In this document: piece by piece, positions 22,775-38,100 of the stretch
Numbering within the stretch: position 1 is the stretch's first letter
How the letters are laid out: every line of letters begins with the position of its first letter
NCBI GenBank assembly: GCA_964035795.1
Contig: OZ038324.1
Span: 2,290,025 to 2,354,024 of the forward strand
Length of the DNA: 64,000 bases
DNA from: Pterobdella sp. o SKG-2022
Taxonomy: Eukaryota > Annelida > Clitellata > Hirudinida > Piscicolidae
Direction: 5' to 3'
Program-made: the position numbers and the translations under genes
The notes under the pieces: model-generated
Databases searched by the model: none
What the model saw: only the letters and a program-made list of their open reading frames with translations
What the model was told of the DNA's origin: nothing

Positions 22775-24260
22775 AATAATAATAATAATAATCATAATAA
22801 TAATAACAGCAACAAAAATAATAATAATACTCAACAAAAATAACAATATTAACAATAGTAATGATAATATAAATATGATTAATGCTTATGCCGAGTTTTA
22901 TAATATGAAAAAACATAAGATAACATCGAAAATGATAGAAACACAGAAACAATTGGAAGTTATAAAAAATATATCAATAAAAACATTTAAAAAAATTTTT
23001 GAAATATAAACTTCCAACAATAACAATAGTAACGACATTAAGCACAGACAATATTTGATTTCAAAAATCACAACAAAAACATAAATAAAAACAAAAAAAA
23101 ACAATAACACAACAATAATTAAAATAGGAATAACAACATTAAAAACATAAATAACAAACCACAAGCAATGTCAAACTCTATACAAATTACATCAGATAGT
23201 TATAGTTGAAAGAATCCTAGAAGGTTGGAGTTTTAGTTTATTTGAAGATGTTTTTGCTGTAAATAGAGAATTTACGACCCTCAATGCGACTTTCCAAGCC
23301 ATTGTTTTTTAACTTTAATATTTAAAAAATTCAATAATAAAAAAAAGCAACAAATAAAAAAAATTTAATAAAAAAAACAATAATTTCTTTCTTTAAAAAC
23401 TATATTAACAATAACGAAGTTTCAAAACAACAAAAAAAAAAATTATGAAACAAAAAAACAATCTACAATAAAAATAAGAAACAAAATCAATAATAATAGC
23501 AAACCAACATCATAAATAATAAATAAATAAAAATCATAAACAATAAAAATAATAAATGTAAACAATAACATACTCGTCAAACCTTCTCATTGTTACTAGA
23601 AAGTAAGTTAAATAAGAATAAACAAAAAGTAAAAAACTAATTCTTAAAACAAAATAAATAAAAAACATGGAAGAAAAAGATTTATGAAAGCGAAAAAAAA
23701 TGACGAAAACATGATAAGCACAACAAAAAAAAAAAACAAAAAAAAAACAAAAAAAAAACAAAAAAAAAACACTAAACACGAAGAAAAACAAAAACAGAAA
23801 TGTAAAAAATAATGATAATTAGTTATGTGAGAAATAAAGAAAACAAAAAAAGTTGTTAAACTTAGAATAAAAAATAATAATAACAAAACGACAACAGTCG
23901 CAAAGTAAACACAGCAAATCTGCAAACCCCCGCCGTCTTCCCTTTATCAGCACCTGATCGAGTTCCTAAGTATTCATTAGAAGGCCTTTGTCAGTCTTGA
24001 ATGTTATTTAACAATCAATGAGAAAATCAATAATAATAAAAATAATATTGAAATAATAATGTGAATAATAACAATTATAATTAAACTACTTATGTAATTA
24101 TTAGTAATAGTTAAATAAGTGATTAGAAAAATTAGAAGTAATGAAAAAAATTTAATTGCTAATTTAAATATTAATGGCATCAATGAAACTAATTACGTGA
24201 ATGATAGTTATAATAATAAATTAATACCAATATTAATATTAAGGTATGCTTCAGCTTAAA
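22775..24260. repeat. A-rich low-complexity block
   Basis: Long runs of AAT, AAC and A tracts on the plus strand. Open frames here on the minus strand (Phe/Leu/Val-rich) are products of composition. No gene is supported. Confidence 0.7.
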
Positions 24261-24873
24261 CTTTATTTTTTTTGAATTTTGAAAAATTATTTCAAGAGTT
24301 TTTAGCAGTTATAAATGTCGATTTATCAAAAATTTTTTAAATTATATGAAATTCAGGATTTTAAAAATAAATGAACTATCTCTAAAATAACTTTGTTATA
24401 ACATAATAAAACAATAATAACAAAACTGATAACATGATTAATGTTAGTAATAGTGATAATATAACAGTCTTCCTAAAAATATTAGTAATGGTTATAAGAC
24501 AATCGAGCAATGATTTGATGGGCACCATTGGAGCCATAAAGCATGCAGAGAACCAACGTAGCCACAAGGAGACAACCTTTTACCAACACTGTTTTTTGTT
24601 TTTCTATTCAAAACAGTGGGAATGTTTGAAGTCTTCTTGAAAATAAATTACACAGATGACCAAAAGATATTTCATTTCAAAGGGGTTTTTTGGGAAGGTT
24701 AAAGATATTTTCTGTCGGATGAAATTTGGAGAAAATCCTGGACTGAATGTTGATTTAAGTGAACAAAGTGAATTTACTATGAAAAGTTTAAAACACTGCT
24801 TAAGAAGTTATAGATAACAAACACGCAAAACCTAAAACAGTTTGATGAAGTATAATAGCCTGAATCAAATTGT

Positions 24874-25000
24874 AGGTTAACAAACACAAAGTGTTTATTA
24901 AAAAATACATCAAGCTTTTCACTTGATAATGTAAGCTAGTCTTACGAATAGCTTCGTGTTTTTTTTAAAATAATACTTTGTGTTCATTGACCTTACTAAC
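24874..25000. repeat. Small hairpin element with inverted ends
   Basis: The left arm (GGTTAACAAACACAAAGTGTTTATTAAAAAA, with mismatches) is inverted at the right (TTTTTTAAAATAATACTTTGTGTTCATTGACC). Near the loop lie CAAGCTTTTCACTTG and ACGAATAGCTTCGT. It is probably the most complete copy here of the family whose loop motif ACGAAGCTTTTCGT is scattered through the window. Confidence 0.5.
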
Positions 25001-25171
25001 CAATACAGTCATAACATAAAAACGTCATTTTTGCTCATATAGAAAATAAGACTTTGAAAACTGATAAATTATTTAATTATAGATAAATGTAAAGATAGGT
25101 TGTCCAAGGGCAATATTACTGCAGCAAAATTTTGCGATGATGATGGAGCTGCAAAACAATTTTAATATTAA

Positions 25172-26180
25172 ACTACTAGCCTCCAGAAGCCTATTTTTGG
25201 GACGCGTAAATGAATTATATTTCGATGAAGATTCATTTTATAAGTAATTTTTCAGTTTTAATTTGTTATAATTGATTTAACCATTCGAGAGGAATTGAAA
25301 ATTTTTTGTTTTTTTTTTGGCGCTAATCGAAGGTGACCTGTCGAAGTTATAATGGCGGCTCGAATAGTCGATTTTTTTACTTAAAAACTACATAATTCAG
25401 TTTAAAGTGTCAAAATATTATTAGTTAAAATAATTTCACAATTTTAGTTCAAAATTCGATAACTTAGTACAATAACATACAAGAACTACTTCTTTTGGGA
25501 TGATTTCGGATTTTTTGCTTTACAAAAAGAAGATAAATTGTGAACATCAACAATTTTATCTTATGCAACAACAAAAATTACAAAGATAAACACTTCATGG
25601 TTTTTTGGGGGTAGTAAAGGCTGGCATTACTTGGATGAAAATTCTATAAAAGATTAAAAAAAATATTATCATTTAATTAGTATCAAAGAATGTAACAATA
25701 AAGAAAAAGATAAGCAATTTCTGGTTTCAATTGTGATGATGTGGAAGTCCCATTGAAGAAAAAAGATGAAGATAATGAAGTTGTTCAAATTTTGTCTAAA
25801 ATTAACATTTGATTGCTCAAAATATTTTATTTGAAGTTTCATCTATATATATATATTTTTTTGTTTATTATCACAGATTCAATTATTTTTATACATTCAT
25901 AAAATCAACTCAGTTTTCTAAATTGCATTTATATAAGTATTATTATGGTTGCTTTTGTTTCAAACAACAGACCTTTTTTTCATATAATCTTAGTCAACTG
26001 TTTTGTTTATTTAGTTATAATTGCATAATTTTTTTTTAAATTGTCATATCTAAGAAAACTTACGTTACATTAAATTGCATTCAAAGTTCATAATACTCAG
26101 TGGTCTAGAAACTCCTGAAGTCGATGCCACTATAATCATACTCGTCGTTGATTTGATTTCATCATAATCATGAAGTTATT
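25172..26180 (+). repeat. Dispersed repeat, partner of 20.3-21.0 kb and 16.7 kb copies
   Basis: The left part (25,182-25,211) matches 16,750-16,780 inverted. The right part (25,500-26,180) matches 20,260-21,000 inverted. Together they suggest an element of about 1 kb or more whose copies lie in both orientations. No intact coding frame remains. Confidence 0.55.
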
Positions 26181-26319
26181 GGTTACAATATTGACTGATT
26201 TTTTTAAATTTTAAAATTCTGAAGTTTAGAGATGGACCTTTGAGTTGTGAAACTATACGAGAAAATTGACATTTGGAACTATTAATTATTTTCACAATTG
26301 ATGAAAAAATTTATGTTTA

Positions 26320-26320
<1 letters not shown>

Positions 26321-26388
<68 letters not shown>
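26321..26388. repeat. (AAT)n microsatellite
   Basis: About 22 near-perfect copies of the trinucleotide. Confidence 0.95.
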
Positions 26389-26757
26389 GATAATAATGGG
26401 ATTAATAATAACATAAGCAATAGAAGATCTGAAATAGAACCACTTCAGAAATAATAAATATTAGTAGTATTTTATGTACAAGTTTCATTTTCATATATAT
26501 TTCTATCATTTTTTTCCTGAAAATCCTATTTAATTAGTGTAGCATTGTATTCCAATTCAATATTATTTTTATAAGCTCTCTTATGAAAATCTTTCGTACA
26601 TTAAATTTTTTTCTCATATTTTTTCACTTCATAAATTCTAAACACTAAAATATTAAAAATATATTTTATTTCCAGAAATTGTATTTTTAAGTAATTTATT
26701 CCACAATCCCTTAATAGGAAGTCTTCTTGGAATGAACAAAATCAATATCAACTTAAA

Positions 26758-26794
<37 letters not shown>

Positions 26795-26830
26795 GTAGTA
26801 GTAGTAGTAGCAGTGTTATTATTATTATTT
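26758..26830. repeat. (ATT)n/(AGT)n compound microsatellite
   Basis: About 12 ATT units are followed by about six AGT units and a short ATT tail, consistent with a point change that then spread by slippage. Confidence 0.9.
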
Positions 26831-27106
26831 TTTATACAATATAATTAAATAAAAAAATAATTTTAAACAATTTTTATTCTTTTTATTTTTATTATTAATT
26901 TTTGTTTATTGGTATTATCATTTTTTAGTTAGATAATCCTTAAACTATCCAAATCCACTTTTGGTAAACATGTCCCAGACACACAATCGGCACACGCGAT
27001 CCGAGAACTTTTAAAGCAAAAAAACATACAATGGTAATGCTTATGACTCAATTAGTTGAAGATTAACTAAAATATTCACGCTAATTACTTACTCACTTGT
27101 TTTTTG

Positions 27107-27548
<442 letters not shown>

Positions 27549-27599
27549 ATATTATTTAGAGATAACTACCATAAAATTGATTCAATTAAAAATCAATGT

Positions 27600-30500
27600 G
27601 TGTAAAACAATATGATTTTATCTTCAGTCTATGGTGACCAAGTTTTGTTTTGAGACACTAATGTAGTTCAAATTCAAAATCACTTAAACGATAATAAAAC
27701 ATTTGAAATCAATAAGTTCGAATAATAATAAAACTAAAAACACCCCTGCAACAAAAACAGTGAAAAAAACTACAGTCTAAACATTTGAAATCAAAAAACA
27801 AACCAACAACAACAAATTCTTCAACAAACTTGTCACGAAACATCTGTCTGCGTGCAAAAATTAGGTTTCACGTCCAATTAAAGGCTTGCGTCGACTGCCA
27901 AGTTTTATTGGTACCATGACTCTTACACAACCATCTAAACTATAAAATCATTATTTTGTTGTTGTTATTATTGCTATTATTTTTTGATATTTTAATATTG
28001 ATAAATTTTTTTGTGGTTTTGTTTTTTTTTTTATTATTAATAGTGATAATTTTTTGTTGTTGTCTCCTTATTTGGTACTATATGTGTTGTTATACTTAGT
28101 ATCATTAAATTTTTTTTATTTTTCTTGTTATGAAAATGTTTTCGCGCAAGCACATTCAATCTTAAATGTTAGTGCTCCTTAGAACCAGTGTTCTCGAAGA
28201 AGAAAAAAATTTTATTTAAAATACTTTTTATTATAAATTAAAACAATTTTTTTTGTCAACTTACAAACAAACTCTTAATCATTCATTATCAAACCCTTAA
28301 ACCTCAAATAAAGAAGCTTAAACGCTCGAGTACTAAAACACACAACCGTGAGACGTGAGAACTCGTCAGAGAAACAATAGATGGGAATTCTAAGCTCTAT
28401 TCAAAGCTTCACTTATAATTTTTCTGAGTTCATAACTCCATGATTTCCTCGAGGCTTGTATATAAGTTCTTCATTGTTTGAAGTCTTTTGGGTTTTGAGT
28501 TATAATGATATAATGAAACGCTAGAGTTATACCTAGATCTTAATTATCTCATGAAATGTTTTCGATGGTTTTACACGTAACGAGAGTCATACAGAAAGCT
28601 TCGTTGATTAAGGAAACATTATCTTGTTTGTATTAAAATGATATTAGTTTCCTAGCATAACACATAATGGTAATTATATTAATCTATTATTAAAAACGAT
28701 TCAAATCACATTTATTAATTAAATAATACAAAATTAAAATTCCCTGTGTTAAACCTCACTATGATATACTCCGTAGATTCTTATTATTATTATTAAAGTT
28801 TTTATACTTGAAGGTAAGTTCAACTTACGAAAAGCTTGGTATCATTTAGTTGATAAAAGTGTTGCATTTAGATCGTTCTATTGATATACAATATAATAAT
28901 CAAAGATATAATTTTCTATATTAAAATATATTTATTAAATAAATTAATATTATTTACATAATTATAGAAAGGTTTTTATATATACATATATATAAATACA
29001 TACATATTTATATGGATATATATATATATATATAGGCTCTCTTAATTTTATCTGTATATATACTGGTTATCTGTATGCTATAGGCCTATTGGTATATAAA
29101 CGCTATCGGGTGCAGTTTCAACGTGGTTGGGTTCATTGTTTGTGTGTCCCCGTGATTATTAGGCGTATAATTTTTTATTTTAAAAAATATATATCGTTTT
29201 TGATAGAATATTTTATTATTAAAATCATTAATTTGTTTAATTGTATAAGAAATTAATTAATTATTAATGAATTAATTGAATACTTACAAAATGCTTATTA
29301 CACGGCTTATTTTATAAAATCAATGGCTTATCGACAGATCAGCGTAACTTGTTATGAAAACATTCAGCCTCGCAACGAATGAACAACAGACAAAACTCTT
29401 ATTGATTAAAAAAAAACAAAAAAATACATAAAAAGCAACAAAATATAGATGTATAAACACAACGTGAAGATATATTTTAAGAAAAAATATTAATATCAAA
29501 AATTGAAACTAATCAAAAAAAATTTGTTCAAAATAACGTGGTTGAGACAGGTATATAGTTTAATTTATACAAAACATAACATGCCCACCATTATAACATG
29601 GTTGCTGCATGGTTACGACAGACACGAGACAAGTTTGTAACTCAAACAAAAATGTCTGTTTTCTCTGCGCTAAAACAAACAAGACAAGACCTTGTGAAAT
29701 TAATGCATATTTAAGCGGTTATTTGGTAGTTATGGAGCCGAAGAGCTGAAAGCATTTAACATCATATATTCGTGTGAGATAAATGGTTATGTAAGCTTTC
29801 CCATTGCCATTGAATTTGAGAGGGCGGAGTTTTGAGGTGTCAATCAAAGGGAAGCAAGTGCAGACTGGAAGCGTGGAAATTGAGATAACACAGGTTTGGA
29901 TATGAGATTAGACGCTTTGATCAATATTTGAAAACTTGAAATGAATTTTTTTGAAATTTATACGTGTCAGACCAGAACATAAGAGAGTTTTTAATAGACC
30001 AAGCTAGTAGAAAAATTTAGTTTTTTGAATAAATTTTTAAAGTCAGTGGATGTTTGTTCAGCAAGATGTGAAACGTTTGGAAACATTTACTTTGAAAAAT
30101 ATATATCACTATTGTCTGGATATTCAAAATGATAACACCTTTTGTTGAACTCCCGTTGTCCAATGAAGACGCACTTCATTTGATGAGGGGGAGGTAGACT
30201 TACGAAAAGCTTCGTGAAACACGAAAAGTTTGCAAAGTGTTTCCAAATTAAATATTAATGTTTTTTTTGGAAAAACTACAACATTGACTGCATGCCAACA
30301 TATTCTTCTGCTCATAACATTTTAATCAGCATAGCAACATAGTTCTTAAATGACACTTCGTTTCAGATGAACACTTTTTAGAGGAACACTCCACCCTTCG
30401 ACAACCCTCCGCGTTTCAGATAACCACTCTCCCTCTTGAACAACCCTTCTTCGTTTTTAAAATTATACCTCTCCCCCTCTTTGACGGACGACCCTAGCCC

Positions 30501-31980
30501 TTCAGATGGCATGGCACCCAATAACCTCTGTGTGCATAGATTCAAAGTGATATTCTAGCACCATGGGAAATTGGAGTCTGTGCCATCTTTTCTGTCTTTC
30601 TGTGGGGCCATCAAGTATCAAGTGATTGTGGAACTTGTAATAGAATATTATATTGTTAATAAGAATGTGATAATATTACTAACAAAAAATAGCTGAATGT
30701 ATGTACAACAATACAGATATAATGATAAAATTTAAGAAATTTTCCATAAGATAAACTTTTTTTATCAACCATTAGAACGTATTTTATGAAATATCCTGTA
30801 GGATTTTTTATAAAATAAGCTAGAATAACAATAATAAAATCAACTCATAAAACTTCAAAAATACCGTTAAATCTTTCTTGCTCAAATTCTCTCTCTGAAA
30901 TTCTTGTTTCAACATGTGAAAGGCTCAAAACCAAACCTTCCAGTCGTCATCAACAAACCAAAAACTATTTCTTTCAAAGAGGATCAAATGCTTTATACAT
31001 AGTCATCTGTTTACCAATTTGAATAAAAATGATCGATAAAATTGTATGAATATATGCAAACAGATGTCGACCTTGTTTCGCTGGGATTAATATTGATAGG
31101 TTGCTGATGCTCTTTGTTTCCTGCTCGGATAAAATCACAAACTGAACAGCTTCATTTGTACTGAAAATTTAACTTTCTAGGTGAGTGTTATTGAAGAACA
31201 TAATATCATAATTAGTTTATTTTATGTAATTATTTGTATAACTTTCATAGAGTTAAGTGTGAAGATAGGAAGACAATACTGTTTGATTGTATATTTATGA
31301 TGTAAGCCTGAAGCGAAACATTTTTAAAACAATATTGGAAACTTATTGAATTTTAGTCATGTGAATATCTTCTTAAAGTTTTTTATAACATTTAGTTCAT
31401 CACAAGGTATTTGAATAGTTTTTTGGGTAGTTTTTATAGTTATTTTAATGTTTATGATAGTCTAAACATATTTATACGACGTTTTTCGCTTATATGAGTG
31501 AATTTTGGTAGATTTGTGTTTAAAGTTTTGAAGGTTTTGTAAATTTATTCAAAGTTTTGATATTATTTTATCGATAAACAAGAACAAAGTTTTTTATGCA
31601 CATAGAATACAATGAGCAAAAAAAATATTAGTTGAATCATTATTTAAATCTTTCAAAATTCACCTTTAAATTATAAATACTTGAATCGGATTTATTACTA
31701 TCCTTGTAGAGTCTTTGAACTTTTCTTGATAGCTACACTCGCCTAACAGCTTAAGAAAAGATTATCATAAGAGGTAATATAACTTTTTAAAGAAATTTCA
31801 TTTCTTTTTATAGAGTTATTATCAGATGATACACAACTTTGAAACTCACAGTATCAAGTTTGTATCCAATTACATGTATATACTTCTCATTATAACCAGT
31901 AACTTGTGATTCTACAAACTAGTCCAATCATTAACATAATAAGAACTTTTCAAAAGCTTTTTCATTATCAACTTACAACA
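27600..31980. other. Gene-poor intergenic stretch
   Basis: AT-rich sequence with short microsatellites, such as TA repeats at 28,975-29,035, and loop-motif relics at 28,827 and 30,202. Slightly GC-richer patches at 29,800-29,900 and 30,360-30,560 show no coding frame with splice signals. No RNA gene was recognised. Confidence 0.5.
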
Positions 31981-31990
31981 TGCTAGCAAT

Positions 31991-32030
31991 CTATATAAGC
32001 TCCGATCAGAGCCTTCGAGAGTATATCGTT
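31991..32030 (+). promoter_or_regulatory. TATA-box candidate of transporter gene A
   Basis: CTATATAAGC at 31,991-32,000 lies about 170 bp before the gene A start codon, with a plausible start region 25-35 bases downstream. The spacing suits a short 5' leader. No transcript evidence is available. Confidence 0.4.
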
Positions 32031-32168
32031 GTGTTTTGAAATGTTGAGAATTCTATTTGTATAACCTAGCACGTGTTTATAAACCAATAAAACTTTTTAT
32101 TTTCGCTTATAAATGACTAACTTTTAAACGTGCCCAACTGAAAACAGCACTAGCTTGACTCAAGAAAA

Positions 32169-35100
32169 ATGACACTCGACACTAAAAAAGTTACTGAACC
32201 ACTGAAAAACATGGAGAATAAATTAGAAAACGGCAAAAAAATGGGAAAGCTGCCTGCTCTGGTAGTGGAGAGTGACGAGAAAGGACCCGTGTCCAAGGAA
32301 CTATACTCTTCGCAAGTGCTTTCAATGTTTTACCATTGAAAATTCTGTTGCTTTTTTTGCTTAATGATTGTTTTATAATAGTTATTGAACTTTTTTCATT
32401 GTTATTGATTTAACTCGGTCTGAAAATCTTGAAATTGCGCTTGTATATTGAAATGTTGAGTAAATGCTACTTAATTTAAACAGTTTCATTATCGGTTTTC
32501 AAAATTGGGTTTCTTCAGAAACTAAAATTGATTGAAAAAGCAACTGAAGTTATATAAAGGTGAAATTAACGAATGAAAAAAATAGAGTGAAGTAACTTAG
32601 AAATGTTTTAATAAACTATGAAATCTAACTTATGCAAATTAAAGTTTAAAAAACCTTAAGCAGAGCTAAATAAAGAGAAATTTACTCAAAAAAATAAAAA
32701 ATAATTTATTAGAGAAAACTAAATACAAAAAATAACATAAAAAATGAACAAATTCAACTAAAACAATGAAAACGCTTCAGTACCTCTTGTCAAAACAAAC
32801 ACACATACAAAGGTACTGCCCAAGACAATTGGACTTATAAGTGGTATATCCTTCCTCGTTGGGACCATCATAGGTATCTTATTTCAGCTGCTTATTATAT
32901 TAGTTACATAAATTTGATTTTAATTGTATGAAATAGTTAAGAATACTCTGTCTTGAAACTTTAACTTTAGAATAATTGATATATTAAGTTGTATAATATA
33001 AATTTTGTATCACCTGTTATTATGTGAAGACTCGATGACCCTAGCCCAAGCTTTGAAAAACCAGTCTTTTAACCATTCGCCCAACAGTGGCAATCACACA
33101 AACACACTTAAACAACACTATTCCAACACAGGCTCAGGAATCTTTGTCTCAGTGAGAAATGTGGCGATGAATTCTGGCAGTGTGGGAATGACGTTGGCTG
33201 TGTGGGCCATTTGCGGCTTAATCGCCCTGTTAGGTTTGTCATCGTTTTGGTTTCTTTCATTGTTTGACCTTATATAGTATTATACTGAGTTTACTTGATG
33301 TCTTTTATTTCTGCTTGGTTCGTCAAATTTTGTGTTTCTTCTATTGTTTTTTCGTTGATACTGCTTTGTTTCGTACTTTACTGTTCTATTGAATTTAATC
33401 GGTGTCTTATAAAGTTTATTTTTGAGCGATAGTTATTCATTTATTAAACAAACCAAAAGTGTAAAACAAGTTAGGTTGATTACTCAACTGATGAAGTAGC
33501 AAGAATATAAACAAAATGGAAAATAGAATCTGTATACCAAACTTGCAAAAAAATCTTCTGAATCGAATGCAATTGATAAAGTAAAATTAAAAATTTCATT
33601 CAATTGAAAAAAAAATAAACAAAACCCAAGCTCATTTTTTCCAGTCAAAGTGAAATGAAGTGATTTTCTTAAGACTATTAGTTTTTATTATAGAGTACGA
33701 AGCTTTTCGTTAACAGTGTCACATTTTCAAGTATTTCAAATATTTTGTTGAATTCAAAATTAAAAGAAAAGGATGCAATGGAAAAGTTAAACAAAAGTGA
33801 AAACGGTTTATATACAAAATTAATATTTTTCACATTTCTCTTTTAAGGGAATTTGTTATCACTATTTAACGTCCTTATAGATTCGGTATTTTTAACTATA
33901 TGAGAATATATGAAAATGGCTCTGACGATAAGCTATTGTAATGTTCAGATTTATTTATACTGGGTCTGTAGTTACTTTATTGGAGTAACTTATATTAAGT
34001 GAAATGAAAAACTAGAATATCATTCATAGTTTTAATTCATAATTTGAAAATCAATGACAAAAGCATCATAAACAAAATTATTGTGTTTACTATTGATAAT
34101 AAGAAAATCATTGATAAGAATAATTATTTGAGGAAATTTTTTACAAAGTAATGCTGTCTACAACCACCCTCATCTACCCTCACAACCACCCTCTCTTTCC
34201 ATCACAACCACCCTTTCTTATTCTCACAAGAAATTCTACCCACTCTCACATCACGCAGGTGCCTTTTGCTATGTGGAGTTGGGCACAGTGCTGCCTTCTT
34301 CGGGGGCAGACTACTCCTACCTCCACGCAGCTTTTGGTCCCCTCATTTCTTTCCAGTTTTCATGGACTTACTGTCTGGTTTCAAAACCTGCATCACAAGC
34401 CACCCTTTCTCTCACCTTTGCTGATTACCTCATTACAGCATTGTACGGGGCAGACTGCGATCAAGCACCTGTCTTAGCTAAGAAGTTTCTGGCTGTGTCT
34501 TTGCTCTGTGGGTGATGTCTTTGTAATATTTTTTATAAAAAAATTTCAGCTTTAACAATTTAAAATTGCTTGCAAATCTGTTTATCAATAGGTATTCAAC
34601 TATCAAAAGTTTTCCGTAAGAATATTTGCAACAATTGGATCTAAGCTGGGTCTAAATAAGTCATTTGATAAAGTTTATAATTATGAAATATGTTTTTTAT
34701 TACTTTTTTTTGGCAAATTACACAAAAATAATTTTAAAATCGAAACCACTTTGAAACACCTGAGAATATGAAGTTTAAGTTTTTGAGATTATTTAAGAAA
34801 TTTTATATCTAATTTTTTTTTACAAATGATATAAATTCAATATATAAGCGAAAAGAATTTAAAAACTTATCGAATATTTTGTGGTACAATTTATTGGCTT
34901 TGAATTAAAATCCAATGTTGATACGATGATTGATTGATTTGAAAACTGATGGTTAAAAAATTCTTGCGACATTTAATGCGTATGTGTATAAAGTAGAATC
35001 CAATCATGTGTTGAATTTAAAACAAAAAAAAACGCCGTGTGAATTTTTATTCAAATTTTGAAACTAATAAACTTGGTGATAAAACTTTTTGATGAATGTA

Positions 35101-38100
35101 TAAAACTTTCTTTTTTCCACAAAATGTCGCCATCAGGTAACCCGGAAGTTAACTTCTAAAACACGTTTGTTAGTTCAGTTCACCAAGTTGAAGGATTTTA
35201 AAACCTATGATTCTTGTTCAATTATTCTTGATACTCATTTATTTTTACAAATATATTCAAAATAAAAAATCAATTAAACCATAAATCTGCTCTCATTGTC
35301 TACATATATCTTGCTTATTTAATTCCATTGAACTAGGGCTGCTAGGCTCGATAAACATTTTGAGTACCAAACTGGCCAGCAAAACACAAGTAATTAATCA
35401 TTCCATACTTATTAATACTTTCAACATTATCTTTGTATGTTGAATATACTGCACATAATATAAGTATTTTTCATATTGAATGATTACCATGAACGATGGA
35501 GCACTGAATTGAATTGGTATCAAACCCACAAAGCTTTTTGATATTAACATGAAATCAGCATCATTCTTTTGAAACCAACTAGTTTTTTCTTATTTTTGAT
35601 TTATTATATTCTAAAAGCCACAATAATCGAATAAATAGCATATGCCTCTTGCGTTTCTTAATGTATCTTCATTGTTTTCTTATTTTCTTTCATGGACTTG
35701 TATTATATATTGTTCTTCTTTATCCTTATTGTTTCTCATACTTGACGTAAACTCATGATCTTCATTATGAACACAGGTTTTGTTCATGGGTACCAAGATG
35801 TTAGCTGTGAGCACCATCATCTTGGGCGGTGTGGTAATGCTTTCCAAAGGTGCTCCATCTGTGTTTTGTGTTTTATAGTTAGAAAGTTACATAGTTTATT
35901 ATCAATTGTTGTTGTTTTTGTATAAGGCTCTTACAAGTAATTCAAATCAAGCACTTTTATAAGCTAAAGAGCACAAAGCTTTTCGTAACGAGATCTTACA
36001 ATATTTAAAGCACTCACAAGAACTTTTCTATTAGTTTTTCATGATTTTTTATTGAAAGATTTGTCAACTAAGTCATTTTTTTGTTTTTCTTTTTACTCAA
36101 ATCTCCATCTTCACTGATTTAAAGCTTGGTGATCAATATGCTAGAGGGTTGGAATAGACATTGATGTGCATTATGACCAAGATTATCAAAATTTGACAAG
36201 CTTAAGTAACTAAACTTTGGAAGAGACCGAGAAGACGCAGAAATGTTAAAACATTATTACTAAAATCTATCTCAAATAAAATCTCCAAATAAACCATTAA
36301 AAATATCTAAACTCGAATTAAATAAAGTGCTTGAAGGTTTCAAAAGCAATGCTCAACTCAAATACAGAAATGAAAGAACTCACTAAAAAGGCAACTAAAA
36401 CACTAGTTTAATCTATAGCACTCGAATTTCGTAAAAATTTAACATCAAAAAATAGAAAAAAAAAATTAATTGGAACATTGTTTTGAGAAGCAACTTTGAA
36501 ATACACCAAACTCAGCGCCTGCAATTGGAGGCTGTTCCTCTTTTATAACCTGGGTAAGAGTAAACTCCAGTAGCAGGTATCGAAAAACTAATTTTTTGAT
36601 ATTCTTGGCTGGCTTGGCGAGTGACCTTAATTGATAATGGCAAGGCAAACTTCCAAGTATGGGTATAGTCCATCTTGAATTCGATAATTTCAAGTTGAAC
36701 TTCAACTTGGGCTGGCAGTCTATAAAAATCGTTTCAATGGCTTAGTTGAAAGCTAAATTTAAGTTAGTATCAAAAAGCTAGGCTGACTGCTGTCAACCTC
36801 AGTTCCTAGGATATGTACAGCAGTATAATCTAATATGACTAATAAAAAGTATTATATAACAAATACAAAGCATACTGAGTTTAAGCCTGAACCTTTTACA
36901 TCTATTGACCACTTGAGTTTCATATTCTTTATAAGCCTTTCAAAACATCAAAATTTCATCATCAACTACAACCTTATGATGAAATCTCAAGTGTCTTTAC
37001 TTAATGCGTACAAAAATAAATATGGTATTTGAAATTTGAAGCAATTAATCAATACTAAAATAACCCACTTAAAAGACACACCAATCTCGACAATTTCCAG
37101 GCCACACTGGGAACCTGCACAGAGCTTTCGAGGGCAGTGAGACGAGTGTTGGTGTTGTGCTGTCAGCCTTCTACAGCTGTATGTGGGCCTATGATGGATG
37201 GTGAGGGTACATCGGGGTTCTTGGTCGGGTTTTTGTTGAAGTTATAAAAAATCAACGAGAATTAATTGAATACTTTTGCAAGTTTTTATTGGAATTATAT
37301 TTTTAAAAAAATTATTTTTTTTCAAACTTGAAGGAATTCAGCGAATTTCCTTGTTGAGGAAATGGTCAACTTTAAAAGGTTTGACCAACATTATAATCTT
37401 CAATAACTCTCTCAATGCTATGATCTTCAATAATTCAGAATTTGATATCTTCAATAGCTCTCCCAATAACCATTACAAACTACTTGAATCCCTCCTCTTC
37501 AGAAACCTTCCTCTAGCCATTTTGATTGGTGTTCCTCTAGTTATCTTTGTGTATATCTCTGTAAATATCTCTTACTTCACTGTTCTCACCATCCCTGAAG
37601 TCATCTATTCAGACACCGTAGCTTCGGTTGGTGTTTAAATTACAAGTTTGTTGAGCACTGCTGTCAATCCCAGTTAAAATGGATATTCACAGCTGTATAA
37701 TCTAATTGATCTAATTATTAATTGATCTTATTAGATTATACTGCTGTATATCTTCCTGTAACTAGGCTTGACAACAGTCGGCTTAGATTATTGATACTAT
37801 AATAGAGTGGTGTAAAAAAAGACCATTTCATTTGGGACAGTCTAAGTCTCACTTATGTGATTTTGGCTTGTAGAGGATATATATTGTTGAGGGGTTGTAA
37901 AGTTGAATGAATTTTAGCCAAGACACCTGGCGAATGTTGAATTTATTCGTGATTACAAGTTACTGACTATAACAAAATAGTTTATTTTAAATTAATAAAA
38001 ATTGATGCAAATTGATAAATGAATATAAAAACTTAAATCTAATTAGATTATACTGCTCTGCATGTCCCAGTAAATGGGCTGGACAGCAGTCGGCCTAGCT

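Noticed and set aside
23534..23925. Very hydrophobic minus-strand ORFs (poly-Phe)
   Set aside because: Generated by A-rich simple sequence on the plus strand; no splice or homology support.
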